A stretch of DNA of 64,000 nucleotides from Paenibacillus typhae (GTDB taxonomy: Bacteria; Bacillota; Bacilli; Paenibacillales; Paenibacillaceae), in the NCBI RefSeq assembly GCF_900099765.1, contig NZ_FNDX01000017.1:44454-108453 (forward strand). The letters are read 5' to 3'. Shown here piece by piece: positions 24,516-33,636 of the stretch (position 1 is its first letter; every line of letters begins with the position of its first letter). The position numbers were made by a program, and so were the translations under genes. The notes beneath the pieces are model-generated. The model saw only the letters and a program-made list of their open reading frames with translations. It had not been told where the DNA came from and did no database searches.

Positions 24516-25619
24516 TCAGACCACCAGCCGCCCCCGTTTCTCCGCCATGCTGATTACCGCTTCAACGCCGGAGTTGAACTCCAGGAAGTCGCTCTCAACG
24601 CCATCGCTGAAAATGACGCCATCCTCCGGCATTTGTGAGGTGATCCGCAGCGGCTCATCCCTGCCGACCCGGCCAAACACCACGCCGGCTGAAGTGGTCC
24701 GGCTCGGAAAGGGCTCCCTAACCGTAAAATACAGGTTAGGGTCGTCCTAGGCCAGCCGGCTAGCCATGCCGGCTCCTGCTCCATCGGCTTGGCCCTGCCT
24801 GCCGGTGTCCTGGGACATTCCGGCCGCTGCGGCAACCCCATCGGCATTTGCTCCTGCAGCCTGCTCCCGTCCGGCGGCGCCAGAGAAATCCGCAGCTGCA
24901 GCAATACTGCCCGCTGCTTCCCGGGCGGCCAGCCCCAGTCCGGCGGCGCTGCGGGTAATGCCCGCCGCCCCGGCGAGTACGCTGCGCAGCCAGCCGGTAG
25001 AGCCCAGGCCGGTGGACACGATGATGCCGCTGGAGGATTGCTGCTCGGCGGTGCCGCCGTGCCGCAGCAGGTAGCGTGCCGAGACATGCGTCCTGCGGCC
25101 GATGAACAGGTCGTTCACGCCGTACAGGCTCTGGCCGTCGTTCAGCTCGGCCTTGGCCAATGTCACTTCACGCACCTGCCGGCGGCTGCGGAAGACCTCC
25201 GGCAGCAGCAGCCGTAGATCGTTGACGGTGAACGGCAGCAGTACGCCGTCCCAGCGCTGCGGATCGGGATTCACGCCGATCAGCGGCTGCTCCTGCAAAT
25301 ATTTCAGCGTATTGGCCACAAGACCGTCCTGTCCCAGAACGACTACCGTGTCCTCATCGCCAAAAATAAAATTCGGCACATGCTGCCGTTCCAGCACCTG
25401 CACCCGGCCCAGTGCACTCAGCTCGATAACCGCTGTCTCCACCGCCTTGCGGTACGTAAGATCCTCGCTTATATAATCACTGAAGTCTGCGCCCAGCCGC
25501 TCAATATAGAACTGGGCCTGCTGTACCGTGTTATAGCGGACGACCAGCTCCTCAAGCCGGGTCTTACGTTTGACAAGCACGATTTTATTCTCCGACATCC
25601 GTCCCCCGCTGCCCATCAT
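24516..25619 (-). pseudogene. NAD-kinase-like gene interrupted by an in-frame TAG
   Basis: The frame opening at ATG 25619 (GAGGAG 7 bases upstream) encodes an ATP-NAD kinase-like protein: VVVLGQDGLVANTL in place of the GGDGT loop and the conserved GLGSTGWLRS strand. It reaches TAG at 24747-24749, yet the same frame continues without a break for 76 more codons to TGA at 24516, and those encode the conserved C-terminal part (LYFTVREPFPSRTTSAGVVFG, then ITSQMPEDGVIFSDGVESDF). A single TGG-to-TAG change is the simplest cause. An Ala/Gly-rich stretch of about 65 residues sits just before the stop and looks like an expansion. It follows the SPFH gene on the same strand. Confidence 0.8.
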
Positions 25620-25766
25620 CGTCCAACTCCTCTCTACTCATCTAACCGACGCGCACCAACTGTTATTACTACCTACACCTGCCCGTCACTCACCGTCCGC
25701 CCGCTCTGACTTCACTTGACATGCTACCTCCATCTTCCCGCTCATCCTCTACATCTGCCTTGCGGC

Positions 25767-26819
25767 TCACCGTCCGCCCGTGCCTCTGGCCGCACCTGCA
25801 CCGCCTGGCGAGCCGGCCATAATTCCCTGCAGCAGATCAGGCGTAATGTTCAGCTGTCCGATCTTGCCGGCATTCTCCGCCAGCTCCTGGAAGGCGATGG
25901 CGATCAGCTTATCCGGCTTCATGCCGACATTGGTGAGCGCCTGCAGCACATTTGGCGATACGCCCTGCAGCGAATTCATCACGGCCGACAGCTCGTAGGC
26001 TTTGGCATCTGCCTCTGCCTTCTGATTCGCGACGGTCAGGCCAATCAGCTCCTGCTTCTTCTCTTCCAGCGCCGTATCGAAGCTGAGCTGCTCCTCCTTC
26101 ATCTCGTTCTGCTTCTGCTTAACGAAGCGCTCGGAATCCAGCTGGGTCTGGCGGATTTGCTTCTTTTTCGTCTCCACAGCGATCTCGGTATTCAGCTCGT
26201 TTTCCTTCACCCGGCGTTCCTGCTCAATCGACGCATTGCGGCGCTCATAAAGTGCATTATCGGCACTGCGGAGAATTTCCTCCCGGGCCTGCGCCTCCAG
26301 AGCGCGGAGCGTTTCCTTGTTCGGCACAACCGCCAGAATGGACAGTCCCATCAGCTCAATGCCCAGCTTCTCAATTTCCGCGTTCCGCTCAATCTCCTGG
26401 GTAATCGTCTTGGCCAACCGTTCACTCGACTGGATCGCCTGGCGCAGCGGCAGCTGCTCCAGCTGTTTTTTGGTCAAAACCTTGGCGACGTTAATCACCC
26501 GCTGGGCCAGCTTGCCGGGATCATCGGACAGGTAGGTATTTTTTTTCAAATTATAGGTGTAGTTAAGGATCTGCGTTGTTTTGCTGTAGTCGACAATCCG
26601 GTAGGTCAGCTGCCCCTGTACCGTTACCGTCTGGTAATCAGCTGTGATCTCTTCGAACATGAACGGGACATCAATCGAGGAAACGGGGACCACAATGACC
26701 GAAGTCGTGGGCACATAATAGTAAAAAGAAAGCCCGACTCCCTCACGCACCACTTTGCCGTTCTTCACCTTAAGCACGTACTCGCTGGGCTGAAATTTCA
26801 CAAATTTGAATCCGAACAT
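25767..26819 (-). CDS. SPFH/Band 7 domain protein
   Basis: A 350-residue protein with the SPFH (stomatin/prohibitin/flotillin) domain in residues 1-180 (GVGLSFYYYVPTTSVIVVPV, DYQTVTVQGQLTYRIVDY) and a long Glu/Lys/Gln coiled coil in 180-280. The tail is Gly/Ala-rich. No N-terminal membrane helix is seen, so association with membranes would be peripheral or through partners. SPFH proteins scaffold membrane microdomains and envelope-stress responses. GGGAGG 8 bases before ATG 26819 fixes the start. Four palindromes upstream suggest repression by an unseen regulator. The broken NAD-kinase-like gene is downstream. Confidence 0.87.
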   Translation of the reverse strand: MFGFKFVKFQPSEYVLKVKNGKVVREGVGLSFYYYVPTTSVIVVPVSSIDVPFMFEEITADYQTVTVQGQLTYRIVDYSKTTQILNYTYNLKKNTYLSDDPGKLAQRVINVAKVLTKKQLEQLPLRQAIQSSERLAKTITQEIERNAEIEKLGIELMGLSILAVVPNKETLRALEAQAREEILRSADNALYERRNASIEQERRVKENELNTEIAVETKKKQIRQTQLDSERFVKQKQNEMKEEQLSFDTALEEKKQELIGLTVANQKAEADAKAYELSAVMNSLQGVSPNVLQALTNVGMKPDKLIAIAFQELAENAGKIGQLNITPDLLQGIMAGSPGGAGAARGTGGR

Positions 26820-26840
26820 AGTCATTACCTCCCGAATTAA

Positions 26841-26909
26841 TGTTATTAACATTATGTTATTAACAATACTTTAACATACCCTTTTGATATTATCAATATG
26901 TTATTAACA
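26841..26909. promoter_or_regulatory. Cluster of palindromic operators upstream of the SPFH gene
   Basis: TGTTATTAACA, a perfect palindrome around one base, occurs at 26841-26851, 26855-26865 and 26899-26909. A relative, TGATATTATCA, lies at 26885-26895. The first two are 14 bp apart. They overlap the SPFH promoter region in a very AT-rich stretch, so a dimeric repressor that polymerises or binds several sites is likely. Confidence 0.7.
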
Positions 26910-27116
26910 CTATTATCAAAATTAATTTATCCCTCCGCCAATACGTTCGCTACAAAAACATGACCAGCCACAACCTGCACACCGCATGGTCAGAATATAC
27001 TTTTAAAAATAAAACAGATACATCTACCGCCTGTTCCGTCCTGTTTTGTACAAAACCAATTCCATCCCCCGCGTTTGTCCATTGAGCCGCAGAAGGCTTT
27101 ATTTTATGATGGTACA

Positions 27117-27135
27117 AGCGAGAATGATTCTCAGT
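27117..27135. promoter_or_regulatory. Fur box upstream of the siderophore-binding lipoprotein
   Basis: GAGAATGATTCTC at 27120-27132 is a perfect palindrome matching the Fur core (GATAATGATTATC) except for T-to-G and A-to-C at symmetric positions. It lies 36 bases before the start of an iron-siderophore binding protein. Confidence 0.85.
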
Positions 27136-27168
27136 AAAAAGATCGTAATTCATCGGGGAGGTACTTTT

Positions 27169-28194
27169 ATGTTAAAAAAAGCAAGACAACCCTTAGCCGT
27201 TCTATGCGTCATCTTCCTGATGAGCGCACTTCTGCTTGCCTGCGGAAACAACAACGCACAGACAGAAACCGGCAACGCCGCAGATACAGCAAGCAATACC
27301 GCCGCCAGTGCAGCACCATCTCCGGGGGCTTCCGCAGACGCCGGCACCGCAGCTGCAGCCGGGACACAGTCCTATACAGATTACATAGGCCATACAGTCG
27401 AGATTCCGGTAACTCCTGAGCGCATTATTTATTCAGGAGAAACCTACGGCGATCTGGTTGCGCTGGGCGTACAGGCCGTAGGCTACCCGCTGTCTATGGG
27501 GGACGGGCAGATTTTTGAGGAAAAGCTTGCGGGAGTAGAAGATGTCGGCTTCCCGATCAATCTGGAGAAAACGCTGGAGCTTCAGCCTGACCTGATCATC
27601 TATGCCGGAACGGATGAAGCAGACTTCGAAGCCTTATCCAAAATCGCGCCAACGGTTATTTTCAACACCTTTGCCCGGCTGGAGGAACGGATGACCGAGC
27701 TCGGCGTGCTGCTGGGCAAAAAGCAGGAGGCGGAGAGCTGGCTGGCTCAGTATAAAACCAGCGAAACCGCCATGTGGGAACAGCTCAAGGCGGCCGGCAT
27801 GAAAGAAGGCGAGACTGCCTCCGTCTTCACTTACTATCCGGGTGACCGGCTGTTCGTAATGGCTGCTACCGGGCTGTCGCAGGTGCTCTACGCCGAAGTC
27901 GGCTTCAAGGCTCCGGCACCTATACAGACTCTGCTGGATGAAGGCACCGGCTTTCTGGAAATCTCCATGGAGGTAATCAGCCAGTATGCGGGCGACCGGA
28001 TTTTTATCCTGACTCCTGTAGCTGATGAAGCCAAGCAATCCACCAATGCGATGTTACAGAGCGAGATCTGGAAGAGCCTCCCGGCCGTCAAAAACGGCTA
28101 CGTCTACACCCAGGACATCATGAAAACCTCTGCCGATGCCTCGACCAGGGAGTGGCTGCTTACAGAGTTGCCGCGTCTGATGGGCGGAAAATAA
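27169..28194 (+). CDS. Iron-siderophore ABC transporter substrate-binding lipoprotein
   Basis: A 341-residue lipoprotein of the FecB/FhuD class-III binding-protein fold. The lipobox LLAC puts the lipidated Cys at residue 25; residues 26-65 are an Ala/Thr linker. The two lobes are seen in ERIIYSGETYGDLVALGVQA and LIIYAGTDEADFEALSKIAPTV. GGGGAGGT upstream of ATG 27169 fixes the start. A Fur box lies in front, so it is induced by iron starvation. No permease or ATPase is next to it; the next gene is a regulator whose C-terminal half is a paralogue of this protein. Confidence 0.9.
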   Translation: MLKKARQPLAVLCVIFLMSALLLACGNNNAQTETGNAADTASNTAASAAPSPGASADAGTAAAAGTQSYTDYIGHTVEIPVTPERIIYSGETYGDLVALGVQAVGYPLSMGDGQIFEEKLAGVEDVGFPINLEKTLELQPDLIIYAGTDEADFEALSKIAPTVIFNTFARLEERMTELGVLLGKKQEAESWLAQYKTSETAMWEQLKAAGMKEGETASVFTYYPGDRLFVMAATGLSQVLYAEVGFKAPAPIQTLLDEGTGFLEISMEVISQYAGDRIFILTPVADEAKQSTNAMLQSEIWKSLPAVKNGYVYTQDIMKTSADASTREWLLTELPRLMGGK

Positions 28195-28238
28195 ACGAAT
28201 CTTAATCAGGCCGGTCTGTTCCCGGCCTTTCGAATGCA

Positions 28239-28277
28239 AAAAGCTTATCAACATCCGTTGATAAGCTTCTTTGTTTT
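28239..28277 (+). terminator. Rho-independent terminator
   Basis: AAGCTTATCAAC pairs perfectly with GTTGATAAGCTT around ATCC, then CTTTGTTTT. A second smaller hairpin, GGCCGG/CCGGCC with TTT, lies just before it at 28209-28231. Confidence 0.88.
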
Positions 28278-28295
28278 GGATACAATGAATTCATT

Positions 28296-28310
28296 TGATA
28301 ACCATTCTCA
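28296..28310. promoter_or_regulatory. Fur box upstream of the AraC/siderophore-binding gene
   Basis: TGATAACCATTCTCA matches the TGATAATNATTATCA Fur pattern at 13 of 15 positions and lies 22 bases before the start codon. Confidence 0.8.
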
Positions 28311-28332
28311 CTAACAAAAGGGAGGCCTGTCC

Positions 28333-30000
28333 ATGCTGCCCTCATCTACGCTGCCCGCCCTGCTGCATTCGTTGCTATTTCAGCTTACAGATGCGATGCT
28401 GGCCGTCCAGCCGGCCATGTCCTGCACAGAGCCGCAGACAGCGCAGACCCATCTCCTGCTTATCTGTACCGGAGGCAGCGGCGGGCTTACGCTCCCGGGC
28501 GGAACTACTCCTCTGAGTGCAGACAGATGTTTTCTCCTCTCTCCCGGAACCACCTATACAGCAGCTAATCCGGAAACGACACTGTACTATTATCAGCTCT
28601 CCTTTAATATCTACCAGACTGACGGCAGGCCCGGGCTTTATACCCAGGAGCTGCTGCCGGGCAGACAAGAGCTGCTTGTTCATCCGTTCACCCGGGTCAT
28701 CCGCCTTGCCGAAGAATTGACGGCATGCCCCGACAACCGCAGTGAAATCCAGCTGTACAGGCAGCAGCTGAAATTTCAGGAGCTGCTGCTCCTGCTGCTG
28801 GAGCATAACTATCCCGATGAGGCACCGAGTCCGGCCGAGTCGGTGGAAGGAACCATCCGGTATATGCAGGAGCACTATATGGACAGCATCACAGTCAAAC
28901 AGCTGGCTGAGCAGGCTGGAGTATCGCTATGGCAGTACACACCGCTTTTTCAAAAGCTTACCGGCCAAAAGCCGCTCGAATATCTGACCGGTCTGCGCAT
29001 CAGCCGCTCGCAGCAGCTGTTGCTGGAGTCGGCAGAGCCGCTGCGTGAAATCGCCCGGCTGACCGGCTTCTCAGACGAATATTATTTCAGCCGCCGCTTC
29101 CGGCAGATTACCGGGGTTACACCCGGCCAATATGCTATGACGCAGCGCGGGAAGGTCACCGTCCAGGATTGGACGGGCCATACCGTGGACATTCCGGAGC
29201 GGCCCAGACGGGTCATCTATCACGGCGAGACGATCGGTGACCTGCTGGCGCTCGGCGTGAAGCCGGTCGGCGGCGACGAGGAATTTGCCCGGAACAGCGT
29301 GTACAAGCACCGGCTGAAAAGTCTGGCCAACGTCGGATTCCCGCTGAATCCGCAGCTTACGGCCTCACTCCGTCCGGACCTGATCATCATCGCCAACTCC
29401 GATGAGAAGCTGTACAAGCGGGTCGCTGATATTGCCCCCGCCCTCACCTTCGATTCGTTCGCCCCGCTGGAGCAACGCATGCGGACGCTGGGCGGCTGGC
29501 TGGGCAAGCAGCGCGAAGCCGAAGCCTGGCTTGCCGGCTTCGCGGACAGGAACGCCGCCATGTGGCAGCGGCTGTACGGCAGCGGTGTGCTCTCGCCCGG
29601 CGAAACCGCCTCGGCGCTGATCTTCGACCATGGCAATCATCTGTATGCCATGGGACTGAGCGGGCTGTCCAGCGCGCTGTATGCTCCGGGCGGCCTCCGG
29701 CCGACCCCGGAGATTCAGAAGGCGCTTGACGCCGAGCTCGGCTTCGCCGAGGTCGATCCGCAGCGGCTGCATGCCTACGCGGGAGATCGAGTCTTCATGC
29801 TCGTTCCGGAGCGTGAAGACTCCCGCGCAGCGATGGATGTGCTGCTCGAAAGCCCGGCCTGGCGCAGCCTGCCGGCCGTGCAGCAGGGCCATGCCTATTT
29901 GCTGGACAGCAGCAAATGGAACTTCAGCGATGCGCTCACACGCGAGCGGCTGCTTACGCTGCTGCCGAAGGTGCTGGGCGGGCATGGAGCCGCCCAGTAA
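28333..30000 (+). CDS. AraC-type activator fused to a siderophore-binding domain (Btr-like)
   Basis: A 555-residue one-component regulator. Residues 1-165 are an AraC-type sensing domain, 172-272 the double helix-turn-helix (ITVKQLAEQAGVSLWQYTP, LREIARLTGFSDEYYFSRRF), and 275-555 a FecB-type binding domain without signal peptide. The last part parallels the lipoprotein just upstream (RRVIYHGETIGDLLALGVKP against ERIIYSGETYGDLVALGVQA). This is the architecture of B. subtilis Btr, which binds Fe-bacillibactin in the cytoplasm and activates uptake genes. GGGAGG before the ATG supports the start, and a Fur box lies upstream, so iron starvation and ligand act together. Confidence 0.9.
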   Translation: MLPSSTLPALLHSLLFQLTDAMLAVQPAMSCTEPQTAQTHLLLICTGGSGGLTLPGGTTPLSADRCFLLSPGTTYTAANPETTLYYYQLSFNIYQTDGRPGLYTQELLPGRQELLVHPFTRVIRLAEELTACPDNRSEIQLYRQQLKFQELLLLLLEHNYPDEAPSPAESVEGTIRYMQEHYMDSITVKQLAEQAGVSLWQYTPLFQKLTGQKPLEYLTGLRISRSQQLLLESAEPLREIARLTGFSDEYYFSRRFRQITGVTPGQYAMTQRGKVTVQDWTGHTVDIPERPRRVIYHGETIGDLLALGVKPVGGDEEFARNSVYKHRLKSLANVGFPLNPQLTASLRPDLIIIANSDEKLYKRVADIAPALTFDSFAPLEQRMRTLGGWLGKQREAEAWLAGFADRNAAMWQRLYGSGVLSPGETASALIFDHGNHLYAMGLSGLSSALYAPGGLRPTPEIQKALDAELGFAEVDPQRLHAYAGDRVFMLVPEREDSRAAMDVLLESPAWRSLPAVQQGHAYLLDSSKWNFSDALTRERLLTLLPKVLGGHGAAQ

Positions 30001-30006
30001 ATACGT

Positions 30007-30036
30007 AAGCCCCCGTCACCTGGATGGCGGGGGCTT
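30007..30036. terminator. GC-rich terminator hairpin
   Basis: AAGCCCCCG and CGGGGGCTT pair perfectly around a 12-base loop. The U-run is short in both directions, so efficiency is uncertain. Confidence 0.65.
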
Positions 30037-30099
30037 ATTGCAGCTGCGCGAGGGTCCGACACAAACGGATTTTTACCGTCGGCTGGGCTGGGGGGCGGG

Positions 30100-30240
30100 G
30101 TATTCAAAGGCACTTTTTACTCTCATCGCCTCAAGTCAACTTTCGGCGATTTCAGAAGAGGCGTTTTTGCCTCTCATTTCTGCTAAGGGCCGACTTTTGG
30201 CACACTGTGTGGCCTTTTTGCCTAACTTCCGCCCGGCAGC
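30100..30240. repeat. Three degenerate copies of the 51-bp repeat family A
   Basis: GGC cores at 30109, 30160 and 30211 are exactly 51 bases apart; each sits in an (A)GGC-N-TTTTT-(G)CC context (AAAGGCACTTTTTACTC, GAGGCGTTTTTGCCTC, GTGGCCTTTTTGCC). Sequence between is more diverged than in the array at 53379, but the spacing is kept. The gap 30037-30285 holds no gene. Confidence 0.7.
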
Positions 30241-30285
30241 ACTTGCCTCCACCCTACGCACAGACGCCTCTCCACAGTCGTTTAA

Positions 30286-31791
30286 CTATCTCGCCAGCTC
30301 CGAAGCGGCGTATTCAATTCTCAGCACAACAATCCCCTGCCCGCGGACAGCATCAGGCAGCTTCACCGTAAGCCCATTCACTTCGCGGCTCCACTCCAAG
30401 GAATCCTTCCAGCCGAGCAGCTCCACCTTGCCGATCTCGCCGGCCAGCAGCTTGCAGCCGCTGCCCAGGGTCCCGACGACAGCTGTTCCGTCTTCGGGCC
30501 AGCCCATGACGGAAGCGTACAGCAGCTTGTCACCTCTTGCTGTGAAGCGCACATCCTGCGCGGTGAACGGGCTGCGCTTCGTATCGTTGAAGGTGCCGCT
30601 GACGATTTGCGTCGGCCCCTCGCCGTACACCTTCCACGGCCGGGTGCCGTAAATGGCCTCACCGTTAACGGCCAGCCAGTCGCCCACTTCGCGCAGCAGC
30701 GCCTGCTCCTCCTCCGGAATCGTGCCGTCCGCGCGGGGGCCGACATTGAGCAGCATGACGCCGTTTTTGCTGACGATATCGACCAGGTCGCCAAGGATGG
30801 CCCCAGACGTTTTGTACTTATGATCGGCGATATGGCACCAGGCCGTCTCCCCGACCGAGGTGCAGGTCTGCCATACCTCCGGATTAATGTCGGCCAGCTG
30901 GCCGCGCTCCATATCATAGACCGCAGTCCCTTCGGCAAAAGCATCAAATTTATAGTTAATGACCGCTCCCTGCCCCCATTCTGCAGCCTTATTGTAATAG
31001 TAGGCAGCAAGCTTTTGCAGATAGGGCTTAAAGACAGGCTGCTCAATCCACCAGTCAAAGTAGAGCAGTTGAGGGCCGTAGCGGTCAATCAGATCACAGG
31101 TGCGCACCAGCCAGTCGTCGAGAAACTCCTCATTCGGCGGCAGGATCGGCAGCGGATAAGCCGGATTGCCGTAGGTAGGCTGCGCCGGGCCGTAAAGCTC
31201 CGCATATGCCGGGTCCTGCACATCGGACGGAATATCCCGGCCGCCGTTGTAGTACCACCAGTTCTCCGCCCGGTGGCTGGATACGCCAAAGGTCATATAA
31301 TGCCGGCGTACCGCCGCCGCAAGTTCTCCGATGATATCGCGTTTCGGGCCCATTTTGGCAGCGGTCCACCCGGAGTATGGGCAGTCATACATCGCGAAGC
31401 CGTCATGATGCTCAGCCACCGGAACAACAAACGCGGCACCTGCCCGCTTGAACAAGGCTGCCCATTCCTCGGCATTGAATTTCTCCGCTGTGAACTGCGG
31501 AATGAAATCCTTATAGCCAAAAGTATCAGGTGAACCGTATGTGGCAAGGTGATGCTCATACACCTCGGTCCCTTCCCTGTACATATTGCGGGCATACCAT
31601 TCCGTCCCGAAAGCCGGCACGGAATACACCCCCCAGTGTATGAAAATGCCGAACTTGGCATCCTCATACCAGCGCGGAACCGAATAGGCGTCCAGGGAGG
31701 ACCAGTCTGCGTGAAAAGGGCCGGCCTCAACGGCGGCGTTAATCTCCAGCTTTTTGGCTTTGCGCAGTTCGTGCAGCGTTGACTTCGACAA
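30286..31791 (-). CDS. Alpha-L-fucosidase, glycoside hydrolase family 29
   Basis: A ~501-residue GH29 enzyme without a signal peptide, so it acts in the cytoplasm on imported fucosylated oligosaccharides. Family blocks seen are WYEDAKFGIFIHWGVYSVPA, FVVPVAEHHDGFAMYDCP, and LLYFDWWIEQPV, where the Asp is in the position of the catalytic nucleophile. A C-terminal beta domain follows (about 410-500). The TTG at 31791 is well placed behind AGAGGTG; an in-frame ATG at 31809 overlaps cutC and lacks a ribosome site. It ends the run NanE, ROK kinase, CutC, fucosidase behind an ABC sugar transporter, so the locus probably takes up fucosylated or sialylated glycans. Confidence 0.9.
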   Translation of the reverse strand: MSKSTLHELRKAKKLEINAAVEAGPFHADWSSLDAYSVPRWYEDAKFGIFIHWGVYSVPAFGTEWYARNMYREGTEVYEHHLATYGSPDTFGYKDFIPQFTAEKFNAEEWAALFKRAGAAFVVPVAEHHDGFAMYDCPYSGWTAAKMGPKRDIIGELAAAVRRHYMTFGVSSHRAENWWYYNGGRDIPSDVQDPAYAELYGPAQPTYGNPAYPLPILPPNEEFLDDWLVRTCDLIDRYGPQLLYFDWWIEQPVFKPYLQKLAAYYYNKAAEWGQGAVINYKFDAFAEGTAVYDMERGQLADINPEVWQTCTSVGETAWCHIADHKYKTSGAILGDLVDIVSKNGVMLLNVGPRADGTIPEEEQALLREVGDWLAVNGEAIYGTRPWKVYGEGPTQIVSGTFNDTKRSPFTAQDVRFTARGDKLLYASVMGWPEDGTAVVGTLGSGCKLLAGEIGKVELLGWKDSLEWSREVNGLTVKLPDAVRGQGIVVLRIEYAASELAR

Positions 31792-31796
31792 GCGGC

Positions 31797-32495
31797 TCAC
31801 CTCTTCCATGTATTCAAAATCTCCCGGACAGCCTCAAGCCGCCCGGGATCCACCGCTCTAAGCGGGTTCCCGTCCACTCTTACTGCAGATCCGAAATGCA
31901 CGCTTCTTACTGCCGTTTTTTCCAGAAAATCTTTAAGTCCCTCCGCGGTCAGCCCGCTTCCGGCCAGAATCGAGGGCTGTTGCTGGATGTACGACAGCCG
32001 CTGGAGGACAGCAATCCGCTCCGCCCCCTCCGGAGCAGTAGCCTTGCCGCCGGAGGTCAGCACATCCGTAATCTGCTTATAGCGGCACAACACATTCAGC
32101 GCCGTCAACTGATCGGGGATTTCATCAAACGCCCGGTGAAACGTCACATCTATTCCGTCTGCGGCTTCAAGCAGCCGCTCAAGCAGCTCCACATCCACCG
32201 ATCGGTCTGCCCGGAGCACCCCAGTGACCAGCGAAAGGCCGCCTGCAGTCCGGATATGGCGGATGTCCCGCAGCATCACGGCAACGTCCTCCGCGTCATA
32301 GCAAAAGGAACGCGCATGCGGCCGCACCATCACCCGGACAGGGATAGAGACCGCCTCCCGCACAGCTTCAATCAGCCCAAGGCTCGGTGTCAGGCCACCC
32401 TCAAGAATCCCTGTAATCAGCTCAATCCGGTCAGCACCGTGGCGTTCGGCGGTAACCGCATCCTTCACCGTTGTAGCAATAACCTCTAACAGCAT
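31797..32495 (-). CDS. cutC: CutC family protein
   Basis: A 232-residue TIM-barrel protein. Conserved blocks are LEVIATTVKDAVTAERHGADRIEL, VMVRPHARSFCY, VTFHRAFDEI and ILAGSGLTAEGL. CutC was first tied to copper tolerance in E. coli, but that link is disputed; in Firmicutes it is very often found in sugar loci, as here, directly before a fucosidase gene. A catabolic role is therefore as likely as copper handling. AAGGAGC before the ATG supports the start. The fucosidase start region overlaps its 3' end. Confidence 0.9.
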   Translation of the reverse strand: MLLEVIATTVKDAVTAERHGADRIELITGILEGGLTPSLGLIEAVREAVSIPVRVMVRPHARSFCYDAEDVAVMLRDIRHIRTAGGLSLVTGVLRADRSVDVELLERLLEAADGIDVTFHRAFDEIPDQLTALNVLCRYKQITDVLTSGGKATAPEGAERIAVLQRLSYIQQQPSILAGSGLTAEGLKDFLEKTAVRSVHFGSAVRVDGNPLRAVDPGRLEAVREILNTWKR

Positions 32496-32736
32496 GTTAA
32501 GTTCGCTCCTTATTCAGAGGCAGTCCGGCGGACCGGTCAGGTATGTCCATTCTCTCTCCTTACCTGTTCTATCCGGCTGGCGGCAACATCCCCGTTTTCC
32601 TTCCATACTACACCCGGTGTAGCCTCCCGGTCATTGTCATTCGCAGACCCGCCTGTTATCCGCCACATTCCATCTCCCTTTCCTCTTCCGCCAAAATTAG
32701 TTCTTCAACTCCGGCTATTCGCTGTTCAGGCATGCC

Positions 32737-33636
32737 CTAGCCCTGCTCCCTGTCCATGATCAGCCTGGCCGCCCCGAGCATCCCGGCCTCATTGCCAAGC
32801 TTGGCCGGCAGCACCTTGATGGACAGCGGAGATAACGCAGCCAGCCTTCTCTGCCAGGCCTCCCACCAGACGGAGTGGGACTCAGCCACCCCGCCGCCGA
32901 TTATAACGGCGGCAGGATCAAGATACGACTGGATGTTATGCACAGCATAGCTGAGATCATCCAGATACGCCTCTACCGCGCCCGCCGCCAGCGAATGCCC
33001 GGCCGCAAAAGCTTCCAGCAGCCGCCGCCCGTCCCAGCCGGCAAAGGCCTCCGCCGCCCGGCGGCTCAGCGCCGAGCCGGACAGATACTGCTCGGCGCAG
33101 CCGCGCTGCCCGCAGTTGCAGGGCAGCCCGCCCGGGTAGAGTACGGCGTGGCCGAACTCCCCGGCGGCCCCCTGGCTGCCGGACACCGGCGCGCCGCGGT
33201 GCAGGAACGCTCCGCCGACGCCGGTGCCCAGCGTCAGCATCGCGAAGCTGCAGAGCCCGGCGGCTGCGCCGAGCCAGCCCTCGCCGGCAGCCGCGGCGTT
33301 GGCATCGTTCTCCACCGCGGCCGGCAGGGCAAATTCGGCTGTCAGCGCCTCAGCCAGCCGCATGCCGGTCCAGCCCGGCAGATTGTCCGTCGCATAGCGG
33401 ACAATCCCTTCCGCGGCGTCGATCCGCCCGGCGCTGCCGACGCCGATGCCCCCCACCTCCGCGCCTTCGCTAAGCAAGGCGCGGATCACGTCCTTCAGCG
33501 CGCGCAGAATGCCTGCCGCGCCTTCAGTGACCGGAGTTGCCGCCTTGCTGCGGGCGGCAATGACGCCCCGGGCATCAATCAGCGCAGCCTTGATGCCCGT
33601 GCCCCCGAGGTCGGCGCCGATGTAATACCGGCTCAC
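32737..33636 (-). CDS. ROK family sugar kinase (glucokinase / ManNAc kinase type)
   Basis: A 299-residue kinase. The ATP site begins YYIGADLGGTGIKAALID, and the ROK zinc motif is seen as CNCGQRGCAEQYLSG. The catalytic Asp is in VENDANAAAAGE. The GTG at 33636 has GGAGG 7 bases upstream and overlaps the nanE stop as GTGA; longer in-frame starts would sit inside nanE. Downstream of NanE, phosphorylation of N-acetylmannosamine is the natural reaction, giving ManNAc-6-P that NanE epimerises to GlcNAc-6-P. Very high GC (long G/C-rich stretches) compared with the neighbours. Confidence 0.88.
   Translation of the reverse strand: MSRYYIGADLGGTGIKAALIDARGVIAARSKAATPVTEGAAGILRALKDVIRALLSEGAEVGGIGVGSAGRIDAAEGIVRYATDNLPGWTGMRLAEALTAEFALPAAVENDANAAAAGEGWLGAAAGLCSFAMLTLGTGVGGAFLHRGAPVSGSQGAAGEFGHAVLYPGGLPCNCGQRGCAEQYLSGSALSRRAAEAFAGWDGRRLLEAFAAGHSLAAGAVEAYLDDLSYAVHNIQSYLDPAAVIIGGGVAESHSVWWEAWQRRLAALSPLSIKVLPAKLGNEAGMLGAARLIMDREQG

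Noticed and set aside
24554..25087. A second minus-strand ORF rich in Pro/Cys/Trp across the NAD-kinase-like gene
   Set aside because: It is a shadow frame. The conserved sequence after TAG continues in the original frame.
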